A stretch of 7,052 nt of DNA from an uncultured Oscillospiraceae bacterium (GTDB taxonomy: Bacteria; Bacillota; Clostridia; Oscillospirales; Oscillospiraceae), in the NCBI GenBank assembly GCA_910579595.1, contig CAJTVM010000118.1:1-7052 (forward strand), written 5' to 3'. The position numbers were made by a program, and so were the translations under genes. The notes beneath the pieces were generated by a model that was not told the DNA's origin, ran no database searches, and was given only the letters and a program-made list of their open reading frames with translations. Shown here piece after piece: positions 1 through 5,302 of this stretch (its first letter is position 1; the number at the start of each line of letters is the position of its first letter).

Positions 1-587
1 AGCAGGCCGCCGCCGCCGTGGGCCAGTGCGAGCTGATGTACACCTACGACAAGCTGTTCGCCGGATACAACCACACCGTGGCCCAGCTGCTGCTGACGGC
101 GGAGGACGTGAACTTCCCCCAGCGGCGGCAGAACTTTGAAAACACCGTCAACCGCCTGCTGGAGCTGAACGCCCTGCCCGTGGTCAACGAGAACGACGCG
201 GTGGCCACCGACGAGGTGGGCGTGTCCACCACCATCGGGGAAAACGACACCTTGTCCGCCATTGTGGCCCGGTGCGTGGGGGCGGATCTGCTCATCCTGC
301 TCAGCGATATCGACGGGCTGTACACCGCCGACCCCCGGAAAAGCGCGGACGCCGCCCTGATCCCCGAGGTGCGGGCGATCACCCCCGAGCTGAAAGCGCT
401 GGCGGGGGATCCCGGCTCCGCCCTGGGCACCGGAGGGATGGCCACCAAATTGAAGGCGGCGGAGATCGCTATGGCCTGCGGCTGCGACATGGTGATTGCC
501 AACGGACAGCGGCCGGAGCAGCTGTATGACATCGCGGCGGGCCGGCACACCGGCACCCGCTTCATCGGAAGGAGAGAGGACAAATGA
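1..587 (+). CDS. proB: Glutamate 5-kinase, 3' part (5' end outside window)
   Basis: ATP-dependent phosphorylation of L-glutamate to gamma-glutamyl phosphate, the first step of proline biosynthesis, in the cytoplasm. The open frame enters from the left edge (first full codon at base 3), so the GTG at 18 is internal. About 195 residues are visible. Family-typical blocks are the opening QAAAAVGQ, then PVVNENDAVATDEV, GENDTLSAIVA, LLILLSDIDGLYTADPR and, near the C-terminus, ALGTGGMATKLKAAEIA, which belongs to the amino-acid kinase active site. The protein stops about ten residues after the GTRF that ends the kinase domain, so it lacks the C-terminal PUA domain of the E. coli enzyme. Its stop codon overlaps the proA start (ATGA, 584-587), which indicates one operon with translational coupling. 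The missing N-terminus is due only to the window boundary. Confidence 0.96.
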   Translation, partial: QAAAAVGQCELMYTYDKLFAGYNHTVAQLLLTAEDVNFPQRRQNFENTVNRLLELNALPVVNENDAVATDEVGVSTTIGENDTLSAIVARCVGADLLILLSDIDGLYTADPRKSADAALIPEVRAITPELKALAGDPGSALGTGGMATKLKAAEIAMACGCDMVIANGQRPEQLYDIAAGRHTGTRFIGRREDK

Positions 588-1840
588 CCACCCAAGAACT
601 GCTTTTGCGGACCAAGAGGGCGAAACGCGCCATGGCCCTGGCGGACACCGGGACGAAAAACCGGGCGCTGCTGGCCATGGCGGACGCGCTGCTGGACAAC
701 ACCAAGGCCATCCTCACCGCCAACGGCCTGGATTTGATTGAGGCCAAGGGCGCCGTATCCACCGTCATGCTGGACCGGCTGGCCCTCAGCGAGGCGCGGA
801 TTCAGGGCATGGCCCAGGGTGTGCGGGAGGTTGCCGCCCTCCCCGACCCGGTGGGGCAGGTGCTCACCAGACGAAAACGCCCGAACGGCCTGGTCATTGA
901 CAAAACCGCCGTCCCCATGGGGGTCATCGCCATCATCTACGAAAGCCGCCCCAACGTCACCTCCGACGCGGCGGCGCTGGCGCTGAAGGCCGGCTCCGCC
1001 TGCGTGCTGCGCTGCGGCAAGGAGGCCCACCGTTCCGCCGCCGCCATCGTGGCCGCGCTGCGGGAGGGGCTTGCCGCCGCGGGGCTTCCCCAGGACGCGC
1101 TGGGGCTGGTGGAGGATATCTCCCGGCAGTCCGCCCACGAGCTGATGACCGCCTCCGGGCTGGTGGATCTGCTGATTCCCAGGGGGGGCGCGGGGCTGAT
1201 CCGGGCCTGCGTGGAAAATGCCACGGTTCCTGTCATTGAGACAGGAACCGGCATCTGCCACGTCTACGTGGACAAGGACGCCGGCCTGGACATGGCGCTG
1301 GACATCGTGGAAAACGCCAAGTGCTCCCGGCCCAGCGTTTGCAACGCCGCCGAGGTGTGTTTGGTGCACAAGGACGTCGCGGCGGACTTCCTTCCCCGGT
1401 TGAAGGCGCGTATCGTAGATGGCCGAGCCGCCCAGAGCCTGCCGCCCGTGGAGCTGCGGCTGGACGAAAAAGCCGCGGCCATTGTCCCCGGAAAGCCCGC
1501 CGGATCGGCCGGCTTCGACACGGAGTTTTTGGACTATATTTTAGCCGTGAAGGTGGTGGACGATTTGGACGGGGCCTGCGATCACATCGCCGCCCACTCC
1601 ACCGGCCACTCCGAGGCCATCGTCACAAAAAACGCGGACGCGGCCAGGCGCTTCATTGCCCAGGTGGACAGCGCGGCGGTGTACTGGAACGCCTCCACCC
1701 GGTTTACCGACGGGGGCGAGTTCGGCCTGGGGTGTGAGATGGGCATATCCACCCAGCGGCTCCACGCCCGGGGGCCTATGGGGCTGGCGGAGCTGTGCAC
1801 CTACAAGTACGTGATCCGGGGCGAAGGACAGGTGCGGTAA
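584..1840 (+). CDS. proA: Gamma-glutamyl phosphate reductase (glutamate-5-semialdehyde dehydrogenase)
   Basis: NADPH-dependent reduction of gamma-glutamyl phosphate to glutamate-5-semialdehyde, the second step of proline synthesis; a cytoplasmic aldehyde-dehydrogenase-fold enzyme. The 418 residues are the normal family length. Visible family motifs are PMGVIAIIYESRPNVTSD, the ALKAGSACVLRCGKEA cofactor region, LLIPRGG, VPVIETGTGICHVYVD, and NAKCSRPSVCNAAEV, where Cys253 is the expected catalytic thiol. The C-terminal FGLGCEMGISTQRLHARGPMG block is also typical. The ATG at 584 is supported by the SD sequence AAGGAG at 569-574, inside the end of proB, and by the four-base overlap with proB. No U-tract terminator follows; the next structure downstream is the foldback element at 1890-2045. 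One oddity is a perfect 11-bp hairpin inside the coding sequence (listed separately). Confidence 0.97.
   Translation: MTTQELLLRTKRAKRAMALADTGTKNRALLAMADALLDNTKAILTANGLDLIEAKGAVSTVMLDRLALSEARIQGMAQGVREVAALPDPVGQVLTRRKRPNGLVIDKTAVPMGVIAIIYESRPNVTSDAAALALKAGSACVLRCGKEAHRSAAAIVAALREGLAAAGLPQDALGLVEDISRQSAHELMTASGLVDLLIPRGGAGLIRACVENATVPVIETGTGICHVYVDKDAGLDMALDIVENAKCSRPSVCNAAEVCLVHKDVAADFLPRLKARIVDGRAAQSLPPVELRLDEKAAAIVPGKPAGSAGFDTEFLDYILAVKVVDDLDGACDHIAAHSTGHSEAIVTKNADAARRFIAQVDSAAVYWNASTRFTDGGEFGLGCEMGISTQRLHARGPMGLAELCTYKYVIRGEGQVR
1224..1250 (+). repeat. Perfect 11-bp inverted repeat inside proA
   Basis: Bases 1224-1234 (CGGTTCCTGTC) and 1240-1250 (GACAGGAACCG) are exact reverse complements around a 5-base loop, ATTGA. 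The hairpin lies over the conserved codons for VPVIETGTG. Several of these codons (GTT, CCT, ATT, ACA, GGA) end in A or T, unlike the strongly GC-ending codons around them. There is no U-tract, so it is not a classical terminator. A function is not shown; chance within a conserved protein motif is possible. Confidence 0.6.
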
Positions 1841-1889
1841 CAGGCCCGGCTGTCCCACAATCGGCGGCTGATTTATCGTACCCTTGGAG

Positions 1890-2045
1890 CCTGTATTCAC
1901 AACCTCGATTCACCGTCTGGCCGGGTCTTGCCCCGCCATGCCGCGTTAAATTTTCTGGAAATAAACGCAATGATTCCTGCGAAAATTTGCCATGCCTGAC
2001 GGGAAAATCCCTCGTCCATCCGGCGGTTTCGACTGTGAATACAGG
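1890..2045. repeat. 156-bp foldback element, paired REP-like or MITE-like
   Basis: The outer ends are a perfect 12-bp inverted repeat: CCTGTATTCACA at 1890-1901 and TGTGAATACAGG at 2034-2045. The inner ends are a perfect 8-bp inverted repeat: AAATTTTC at 1948-1955 and GAAAATTT at 1981-1988. The two arms are almost equal in length (66 and 65 bases). When one is reverse-complemented they align along their whole length with small gaps, although identity in the middle is modest. Each arm also contains a mini-hairpin of GGG, five bases, CCC at nearly the same place. About 25 bases separate the arms. The element sits between two convergent genes, 49 bp after proA and three bases after the stop of the minus-strand membrane-protein gene. 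It could be a non-autonomous transposable element, a pair of inverted REP units, or a structured 3' UTR acting as terminator or stabiliser. Copy number elsewhere in the genome is unknown. Confidence 0.65.
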
Positions 2046-2048
2046 TTC

Positions 2049-2573
2049 TTACACCGGAATGGTCAAAAATGTACGCAGCGCCCCGCTGAGATCCGCAAAC
2101 AGCGCCGTATCCGGCGGAAAAAAGGTGAACCAGACGATGAGCGCCCCCAGCAGGGCGGTAAGCGCCCACGCCGCCATGTCCGTCCCCGGCCACTCGCACA
2201 GCGGCCACAGCACCCGGGGCAGCAGGAAGCCCAAAGCCAGCGACCCGAAAAACAGGAGCAGATCAAAGATCATGGCCTCGCCCCGGAAAATCACATGGTA
2301 CACATAGCCCGCGCCCAGCATGACGGCGCAGGCGGGCACCATAGACAGCAGCCAGGGCGCGCGCCCCGCGCCCGTCCCGCCCCGGCCCATCACCAGGGAG
2401 ACACACAGCAGGGGAAAATAGAGCAGCTTGACGTGTTCCCACACACTCTCCCGCGCGGGGGAGATGAGGGCCAGCACCGGGTTGGGGAACCACTGGTACA
2501 GGAAATGGAGCAGAACCCCCGCCGCAGCGGCGGCCGCGTAGGCAATCAGCAGCGTTTTTGTCATTTTTTTCAT
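2049..2573 (-). CDS. Small multi-pass membrane protein, DUF6512-like
   Basis: Predicted integral membrane protein of 174 residues with about five hydrophobic helices, near residues 7-27, 48-63, 72-95, 101-120 and 134-152. Between helices 1 and 2 lies SPARESVWEHVKLLYFP (38-54), which resembles the conserved N/R-ESVWEHLKL block I associate with the DUF6512 family of Firmicutes; this assignment is from memory. No catalytic motif is visible and the function is unknown. I chose the ATG at 2573 because a strong GGGAGG SD site (complement of 2582-2587) lies eight bases upstream. The same frame is open to 2657, but that extension lacks an SD site and adds a non-conserved basic stretch. The gene is divergent from spoIVB and convergent with proA, and its stop lies three bases from the foldback element. 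A sigma-E-like promoter may precede it (2597-2626). Confidence 0.85.
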   Translation of the reverse strand: MKKMTKTLLIAYAAAAAAGVLLHFLYQWFPNPVLALISPARESVWEHVKLLYFPLLCVSLVMGRGGTGAGRAPWLLSMVPACAVMLGAGYVYHVIFRGEAMIFDLLLFFGSLALGFLLPRVLWPLCEWPGTDMAAWALTALLGALIVWFTFFPPDTALFADLSGALRTFLTIPV

Positions 2574-2596
2574 GCAGACGACCTCCCTTTTTGTAA

Positions 2597-2626
2597 AAGG
2601 TATGCCCCGATATGGGCAAACTATGT
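2597..2626 (-). promoter_or_regulatory. Possible sigma-E-like promoter for the membrane-protein gene
   Basis: Read on the minus strand, ACATAGT is followed after 15 bases by CATACCTT. This resembles the mother-cell sigma-E pattern (an ATA-containing -35 and CATACAnT -10) with one or two mismatches. The start point would fall near 2590, just upstream of the SD site. The adjacent spoIVB sporulation gene makes this plausible, but matches this short occur by chance. No good sigma-A promoter was seen between this site and the terminator at 2711. Confidence 0.25.
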
Positions 2627-2705
2627 TTGTCCGCCCAAGAAAATACGGCGCGCTCAAAAATCGGCCAAATTCAGAAAATAACCTTATATTTTCCAGTATG
2701 ATTTT

Positions 2706-2738
2706 AAAAAGCGGGCCGTTCCAGCCGGAACGGCCCGC
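2706..2738 (-). terminator. Strong minus-strand terminator with no gene in front of it
   Basis: GCGGGCCGTTCC at 2711-2722 and GGAACGGCCCGC at 2727-2738 form a perfect 12-bp GC-rich stem with a 4-base loop. On the minus strand the stem is followed directly by TTTTT (complement of 2706-2710), the form of an intrinsic terminator. On the plus strand no T-run follows, so it is directional. It lies about 130 bases upstream of the membrane-protein start, in the same orientation. It could therefore end a small RNA or act as an attenuator in that gene's leader. Confidence 0.8.
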
Positions 2739-2801
2739 CGCGCTGTCAATCCCGCCTTACTTTGCCACGGTAAAATCCGTCCATGCCGCCATATTAAAAA
2801 G

Positions 2802-2843
2802 GCGGGCGTCCGGACGCTTACGGTGTTTTCCGCGGGCGTCCGG
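2802..2843. repeat. 12-bp direct repeat overlapping a perfect palindrome
   Basis: GCGGGCGTCCGG occurs at 2802-2813 and again at 2832-2843, exactly 30 bp apart. The first copy overlaps a perfect 12-bp palindrome, GCGTCCGGACGC (2806-2817). As a result CCGGACGC at 2810-2817 can also pair with GCGTCCGG at 2836-2843 in a larger hairpin. The mutually exclusive pairings lie 70-110 bp upstream of spoIVB. They may be a protein-binding site pair or a switching RNA structure; neither is shown. Confidence 0.55.
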
Positions 2844-2911
2844 CTGTCCGCAGGCTTCAAAACGCCCAGCCATTGTTTTTGACCAGGCTGGGAAATTTCA
2901 AAAGGCGGTGA

Positions 2912-3964
2912 ATGGATTTGAATGAAAAAGCAACACCATTTGGAGGGGCGGCGGTCCTGCGGGGGCTGGGACTGCTGCTGGCGGCGGTGCTGACGCTGTG
3001 GCCCACCCTGCCCGTAGCCCACGCCGGCGCGGTAACGGTGGTGCCCGTGGGCCGGGCGGTGGGCATCAAGCTCTTTTCCGACGGCGTAGTGGTGGTAGGC
3101 ACCTCGGAGATCGCTACAGACGGGGGGGCGGTGAACCCCGCCAAGGACTGCGGCTTGAAGGAGGGCGATATCATCACCCACATCAACGCCACCGAGGTGG
3201 ACACCATTGAGGAGGTATCCGCCCTGCTCCAGGAGCTGGAAGGGGAGACCATGAGCATCCGGGCCATCCGGGACGACCGGCAGGTGCAGCTCACGGCCAC
3301 GCCGGTGCTGTGCCCTGCGGACGGGGCCTATAAGCTGGGGGCCTGGATCCGGGATTCCATGGCGGGCATCGGCACGGTGACCTTCTACTGCCCCGAAACC
3401 GGGGCCTTCGGGGCGCTGGGCCACGGCATCAACGACACGGACACGGCCCTGCTCATGCCCCTAGAGAGCGGCTCCATCCTGCCCGCCACGGTGGCCGGGG
3501 TGGAGAAGGGCAAAAGCGGCGCACCGGGGCAGCTCAAAGGGGTGTTTGACACCTCCGCCACTCTGGGGCTGCTCAGCGCCAACACCAACGGCGGCGTGTT
3601 CGGCGTGATGGCCGACAGCCACTGGGCGGACGGTCAGGCCGTGGAGGTGGCCCGGCGGGACGAGGTGACCACCGGAGAGGCCAGCATTTTGTGCAACATT
3701 TCCGGCGACCGGGTGGACCAGTACCAGGTGCAGATTTCCAAGGTGTTCCCTGAGAGCGCGGGGGACTGCCGGGACTATCTCATCAAGGTGACGGATCAGC
3801 GGCTGTTGGACGCCACCGGCGGCATTGTCCAGGGGATGAGCGGCAGCCCCATCCTGCAAAACGGGAAAATTGTGGGGGCGGTGACCCATGTGATGGTGGA
3901 CGACCCCACCTGCGGCTACGGCATCTACCTGGGCCGGATGCTGGCGGAGAGCGGCGCGGCATAA
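2912..3964 (+). CDS. spoIVB: SpoIVB peptidase (stage IV sporulation signalling protease, S55 family)
   Basis: Serine protease that in B. subtilis is made in the forespore, crosses into the intermembrane space and triggers pro-sigma-K processing by cleaving SpoIVFA. The 350 residues start with a hydrophobic signal/anchor segment (about 14-33; AHA at 36-38 resembles a signal peptidase site). A family block follows, GRAVGIKLFSDGVVVVG, then a PDZ domain (about 55-130) and the S55 peptidase domain. The triad is His171 (GALGHGI), Asp295 (KVTDQRLL) and Ser310 (GIVQGMSGSPI). The Asp-Ser spacing of 15 equals that of B. subtilis D363/S378 as I recall it. The protein is shorter than the roughly 426-residue B. 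subtilis form, mainly at the N-terminus. The ATG at 2912 follows AAGGCGG with only three bases of spacing; TTG at 2918 is an alternative. CATATTA at 2790-2796 could be a sporulation-sigma -10 element but lacks a good -35. recN and spo0A, its common neighbours, are not adjacent. Confidence 0.95.
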   Translation: MDLNEKATPFGGAAVLRGLGLLLAAVLTLWPTLPVAHAGAVTVVPVGRAVGIKLFSDGVVVVGTSEIATDGGAVNPAKDCGLKEGDIITHINATEVDTIEEVSALLQELEGETMSIRAIRDDRQVQLTATPVLCPADGAYKLGAWIRDSMAGIGTVTFYCPETGAFGALGHGINDTDTALLMPLESGSILPATVAGVEKGKSGAPGQLKGVFDTSATLGLLSANTNGGVFGVMADSHWADGQAVEVARRDEVTTGEASILCNISGDRVDQYQVQISKVFPESAGDCRDYLIKVTDQRLLDATGGIVQGMSGSPILQNGKIVGAVTHVMVDDPTCGYGIYLGRMLAESGAA

Positions 3965-3967
3965 CCC

Positions 3968-3996
3968 TTGACAATACCGGGCCGCGGGTATATGAT
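3968..3996 (+). promoter_or_regulatory. Near-consensus sigma-A promoter for the HD protein-trmO unit
   Basis: TTGACA at 3968-3973 and TATGAT at 3991-3996 are separated by exactly 17 bases. The -35 is a perfect match and the -10 has one mismatch. The box begins four bases after the spoIVB stop, so the downstream genes are probably expressed independently of sporulation. The predicted start is near 4003, giving a leader of about 28 bases with the SD site AGGAGAG. Confidence 0.85.
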
Positions 3997-4030
3997 CTCC
4001 CCAACACAAAAAACAAAGGAGAGATCTGCT

Positions 4031-4591
4031 ATGATACCCACACCGGAACAGGCATGGGAGCTTTTATGCGAATACAATGAGGGCGAATTTCACCGCAAGC
4101 ACGCCCGCACCGTGGGCGACGTGCTGCGCTGGTTCGCCCAGGAGGAGGGCTTCGGGGACGAGGCCGGTTTCTGGGAAACGGTGGGCATCCTCCACGATCT
4201 GGACTTTGAGCAGTGGCCCGACGCGCACTGCGTCAAAAGCCAGGAGCTGATGCGGGAGCGGGGGATAGACGAGTCCGTCATCCGCGCTGCCGCCAGCCAC
4301 GGCTATGGCATGACGGCGGCGGGCATCAAGCCGGAGCACCAAATGGAAAAGGTGCTGTTTGCTGTGGACGAGCTGACGGGCCTGATTGGCGCGGCGGCGC
4401 TGATGAGGCCCTCCAAGAGCGTCGGTGATCTGGAGGTCAAGTCGGTGAAAAAGAAGTATAAGGACAAGAAATTCGCCGCCGGTTGTTCCCGGGAGGTGAT
4501 CCAGCAGGGCGCGGAGCAGCTGGGCTGGGAGCTGGACGCCCTTATTGACAAGACCATCCAGGCCATGCGCTCCAGCCCCAACGTGGATTGA
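4031..4591 (+). CDS. HD-domain (HDIG-type) metal-dependent phosphohydrolase
   Basis: Predicted cytoplasmic phosphohydrolase of 186 residues; the substrate is unknown. The HD-superfamily metal ligands are visible in order: His24 (RKHART), His55-Asp56 (GILHDLDFEQWPD), His90 (AASHGYG) and Asp113 (FAVDELTGLIGAAALMRPS). The C-terminal half carries KSVKKKYKDKKFAAGCSRE, a lysine-rich block typical of this short family of conserved HDIG proteins in Firmicutes. I chose ATG 4031 because of the strong SD site AAAGGAGAG (4015-4023) and the promoter at 3968-3996. The frame is open back to a TTG at 3968, but that codon overlaps the -35 box and would not be transcribed from this promoter. The gene is first in a unit with trmO, which starts one base after its stop. 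Related short HD proteins include nucleotidases and nucleotide hydrolases, so a nucleotide substrate is only a guess. Confidence 0.9.
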   Translation: MIPTPEQAWELLCEYNEGEFHRKHARTVGDVLRWFAQEEGFGDEAGFWETVGILHDLDFEQWPDAHCVKSQELMRERGIDESVIRAAASHGYGMTAAGIKPEHQMEKVLFAVDELTGLIGAAALMRPSKSVGDLEVKSVKKKYKDKKFAAGCSREVIQQGAEQLGWELDALIDKTIQAMRSSPNVD

Positions 4592-4592
4592 G

Positions 4593-5264
4593 ATGGAGCC
4601 AATCGCCCATATCCGCTCCGATTTTCCCACCAAGTTCGGCGTGCCCAGACAGGCGGGGCTGGTGGAAGAACTGCGCTCCGCCGTGGTGTTTGCGCCGGAG
4701 TACCGTGTCCCCGAGGCCCTGCGGGGACTGGACGGCTTCTCCCACCTGTGGCTGATCTGGGAATTTTCCGAAAACAACCGGGCGGGGTGGTCGCCGACGG
4801 TGCGGCCCCCCCGCCTGGGGGGCAACCGGCGCCTAGGCGTGTTCGCCACCCGCTCCCCTTTCCGGCCCAACCCCATCGGGCTGTCCTGCGTACGCCTGGA
4901 GCGGGTGGCGCTGTCCACCCCGGACGGCCCGGTACTGTACGTGTCCGGGGCGGACCTGGTGGACGGCACCCCGATTCTGGATATCAAGCCCTATGTGCCC
5001 TACGCCGACTGCCATCCCGAGGCGGCGGGGGGCTTTGCCGGGACGGCCCCGGAGGATCGGGTAACGGTGGATTTTCCGGCGCAGCTGCTGGAACAGGTGC
5101 CGCTGGACAGCCGGGAGGCGCTCATCGGCGTGCTGGCTCAGGATCCCCGGCCCTCCTACCAAAACGACCCGGATCGGGTGTACGGCTTCGGCTTCGCGGG
5201 GCTGGAGGTGCGGTTCCGGGTGGGGGACGGGGTGCTCACCGTGACGGATATTTTGAAAAAATGA
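4593..5264 (+). CDS. trmO: TrmO-type tRNA (N6-threonylcarbamoyladenosine-37) methyltransferase
   Basis: Member of the TsaA/TrmO (UPF0066) family. The E. coli enzyme uses S-adenosylmethionine to methylate t6A at position 37 of a threonine tRNA. The 223 residues are close to the family length (about 235 in E. coli). Visible blocks are IAHIRSDFPTKFGVPRQAGLV at the N-terminus, GLDGFSHLWLIWEFSE (45-60), RPPRLGGNRRLGVFATRSP (71-89) running into FRPNPIGLSCVRLERV (90-105), and DLVDGTPILDIKPYVPYAD (121-139). These form the beta-barrel cofactor region. The C-terminal YGFGFAGLEVRF belongs to the extra domain of full-length TrmO. ATG 4593 aligns with the usual family start. It lacks a clear SD site and lies one base after the HD-gene stop, so translational coupling is likely. 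A strong terminator follows immediately. Substrate specificity is inferred from family membership. Confidence 0.92.
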   Translation: MEPIAHIRSDFPTKFGVPRQAGLVEELRSAVVFAPEYRVPEALRGLDGFSHLWLIWEFSENNRAGWSPTVRPPRLGGNRRLGVFATRSPFRPNPIGLSCVRLERVALSTPDGPVLYVSGADLVDGTPILDIKPYVPYADCHPEAAGGFAGTAPEDRVTVDFPAQLLEQVPLDSREALIGVLAQDPRPSYQNDPDRVYGFGFAGLEVRFRVGDGVLTVTDILKK

Positions 5265-5265
5265 G

Positions 5266-5302
5266 CCAGCCCCGCACATTTGATTTTGTGCGGGGCTGGT
5301 TT
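5266..5302. terminator. Bidirectional intrinsic terminator after trmO and the cysteine-rich gene
   Basis: CCAGCCCCGCACA (5266-5278) pairs perfectly with TGTGCGGGGCTGG (5287-5299) in a 13-bp stem with an 8-base loop. On the plus strand TTT follows at 5300-5302. On the minus strand a run of six T appears four bases past the stem. It begins one base after the trmO stop (5264) and ends one base before the stop of the minus-strand small gene (5301), serving both convergent genes. Confidence 0.9.

Larger units (their letters stand above)
2706..2865 (-). ncRNA. Candidate ~160-nt structured minus-strand small RNA or attenuated leader
   Basis: On the minus strand a possible sigma-A promoter, TTGAAA (complement of 2896-2901), 18 bases, AACAAT (complement of 2872-2877), would start a transcript near 2865. 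That transcript would run through several inverted repeats and end at the strong terminator at 2711-2738. An outer 8-bp stem (2751-2758 with 2799-2806) enclosing a smaller hairpin supports a folded RNA. I do not recognise any known riboswitch or small-RNA family in it. The -10 element is weak, and the same stems would also form in plus-strand spoIVB leader RNA. Confidence 0.3.
2574..2911. other. Divergent intergenic region with nested RNA-like structure and no convincing gene
   Basis: This 338-bp spacer separates the minus-strand membrane-protein gene from spoIVB. The part nearest the membrane-protein gene (2590-2710) is AT-rich and contains CAAAC-TAT-GTTTG (2617-2629), a small operator-like palindrome. 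The part from 2711 to 2911 is GC-rich and full of inverted repeats: a minus-strand terminator (2711-2738), CCCGCCTT/AAGGCGGG (2751-2758 and 2799-2806), ACGG/CCGT inside that stem (2767-2780), a 12-bp palindrome (2806-2817), and CCCAGCC/GGCTGGG (2865-2871 and 2886-2892). I found no open frame with an SD site. Frames crossing from spoIVB on the minus strand are shadows. It could be a structured leader of spoIVB, a minus-strand small RNA, or both. Confidence 0.7.

Noticed and set aside
44..1369. 441-codon open frame on the minus strand across proB and proA
   Set aside because: It is antisense to two well-conserved enzymes, has low-complexity Gly/His/Arg-rich translation, and has no SD site. It is a typical shadow frame in GC-rich DNA.
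1826..1855. GGACAG/CTGTCC inverted repeat around the proA stop as a terminator
   Set aside because: It has only six base pairs, an 18-base loop and no T-tract.
2574..2657. N-terminal extension of the minus-strand membrane protein to the ATG at 2657
   Set aside because: No SD site precedes 2657, while the ATG at 2573 has GGGAGG at ideal spacing and begins a normal MKK-plus-hydrophobic N-terminus.
1795..2681. Plus-strand open frames of 170 and 229 codons across the foldback element and the membrane-protein gene
   Set aside because: They run antisense to a hydrophobic protein with a clear SD site. Their translations are Arg/Pro/Gln-rich without domain features, and they cross the inverted repeat.
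2684..3424. 246-codon minus-strand frame over spoIVB that might explain the minus-strand terminator at 2711-2738
   Set aside because: Its translation shows no recognisable domain, it is antisense to conserved spoIVB codons, and its last codons run through the terminator hairpin, so it does not supply the missing gene.
3968..4030. Upstream start (TTG 3968) for the HD protein
   Set aside because: The codon lies within a near-consensus -35 box; ATG 4031 has a strong SD site and the family-typical N-terminus.
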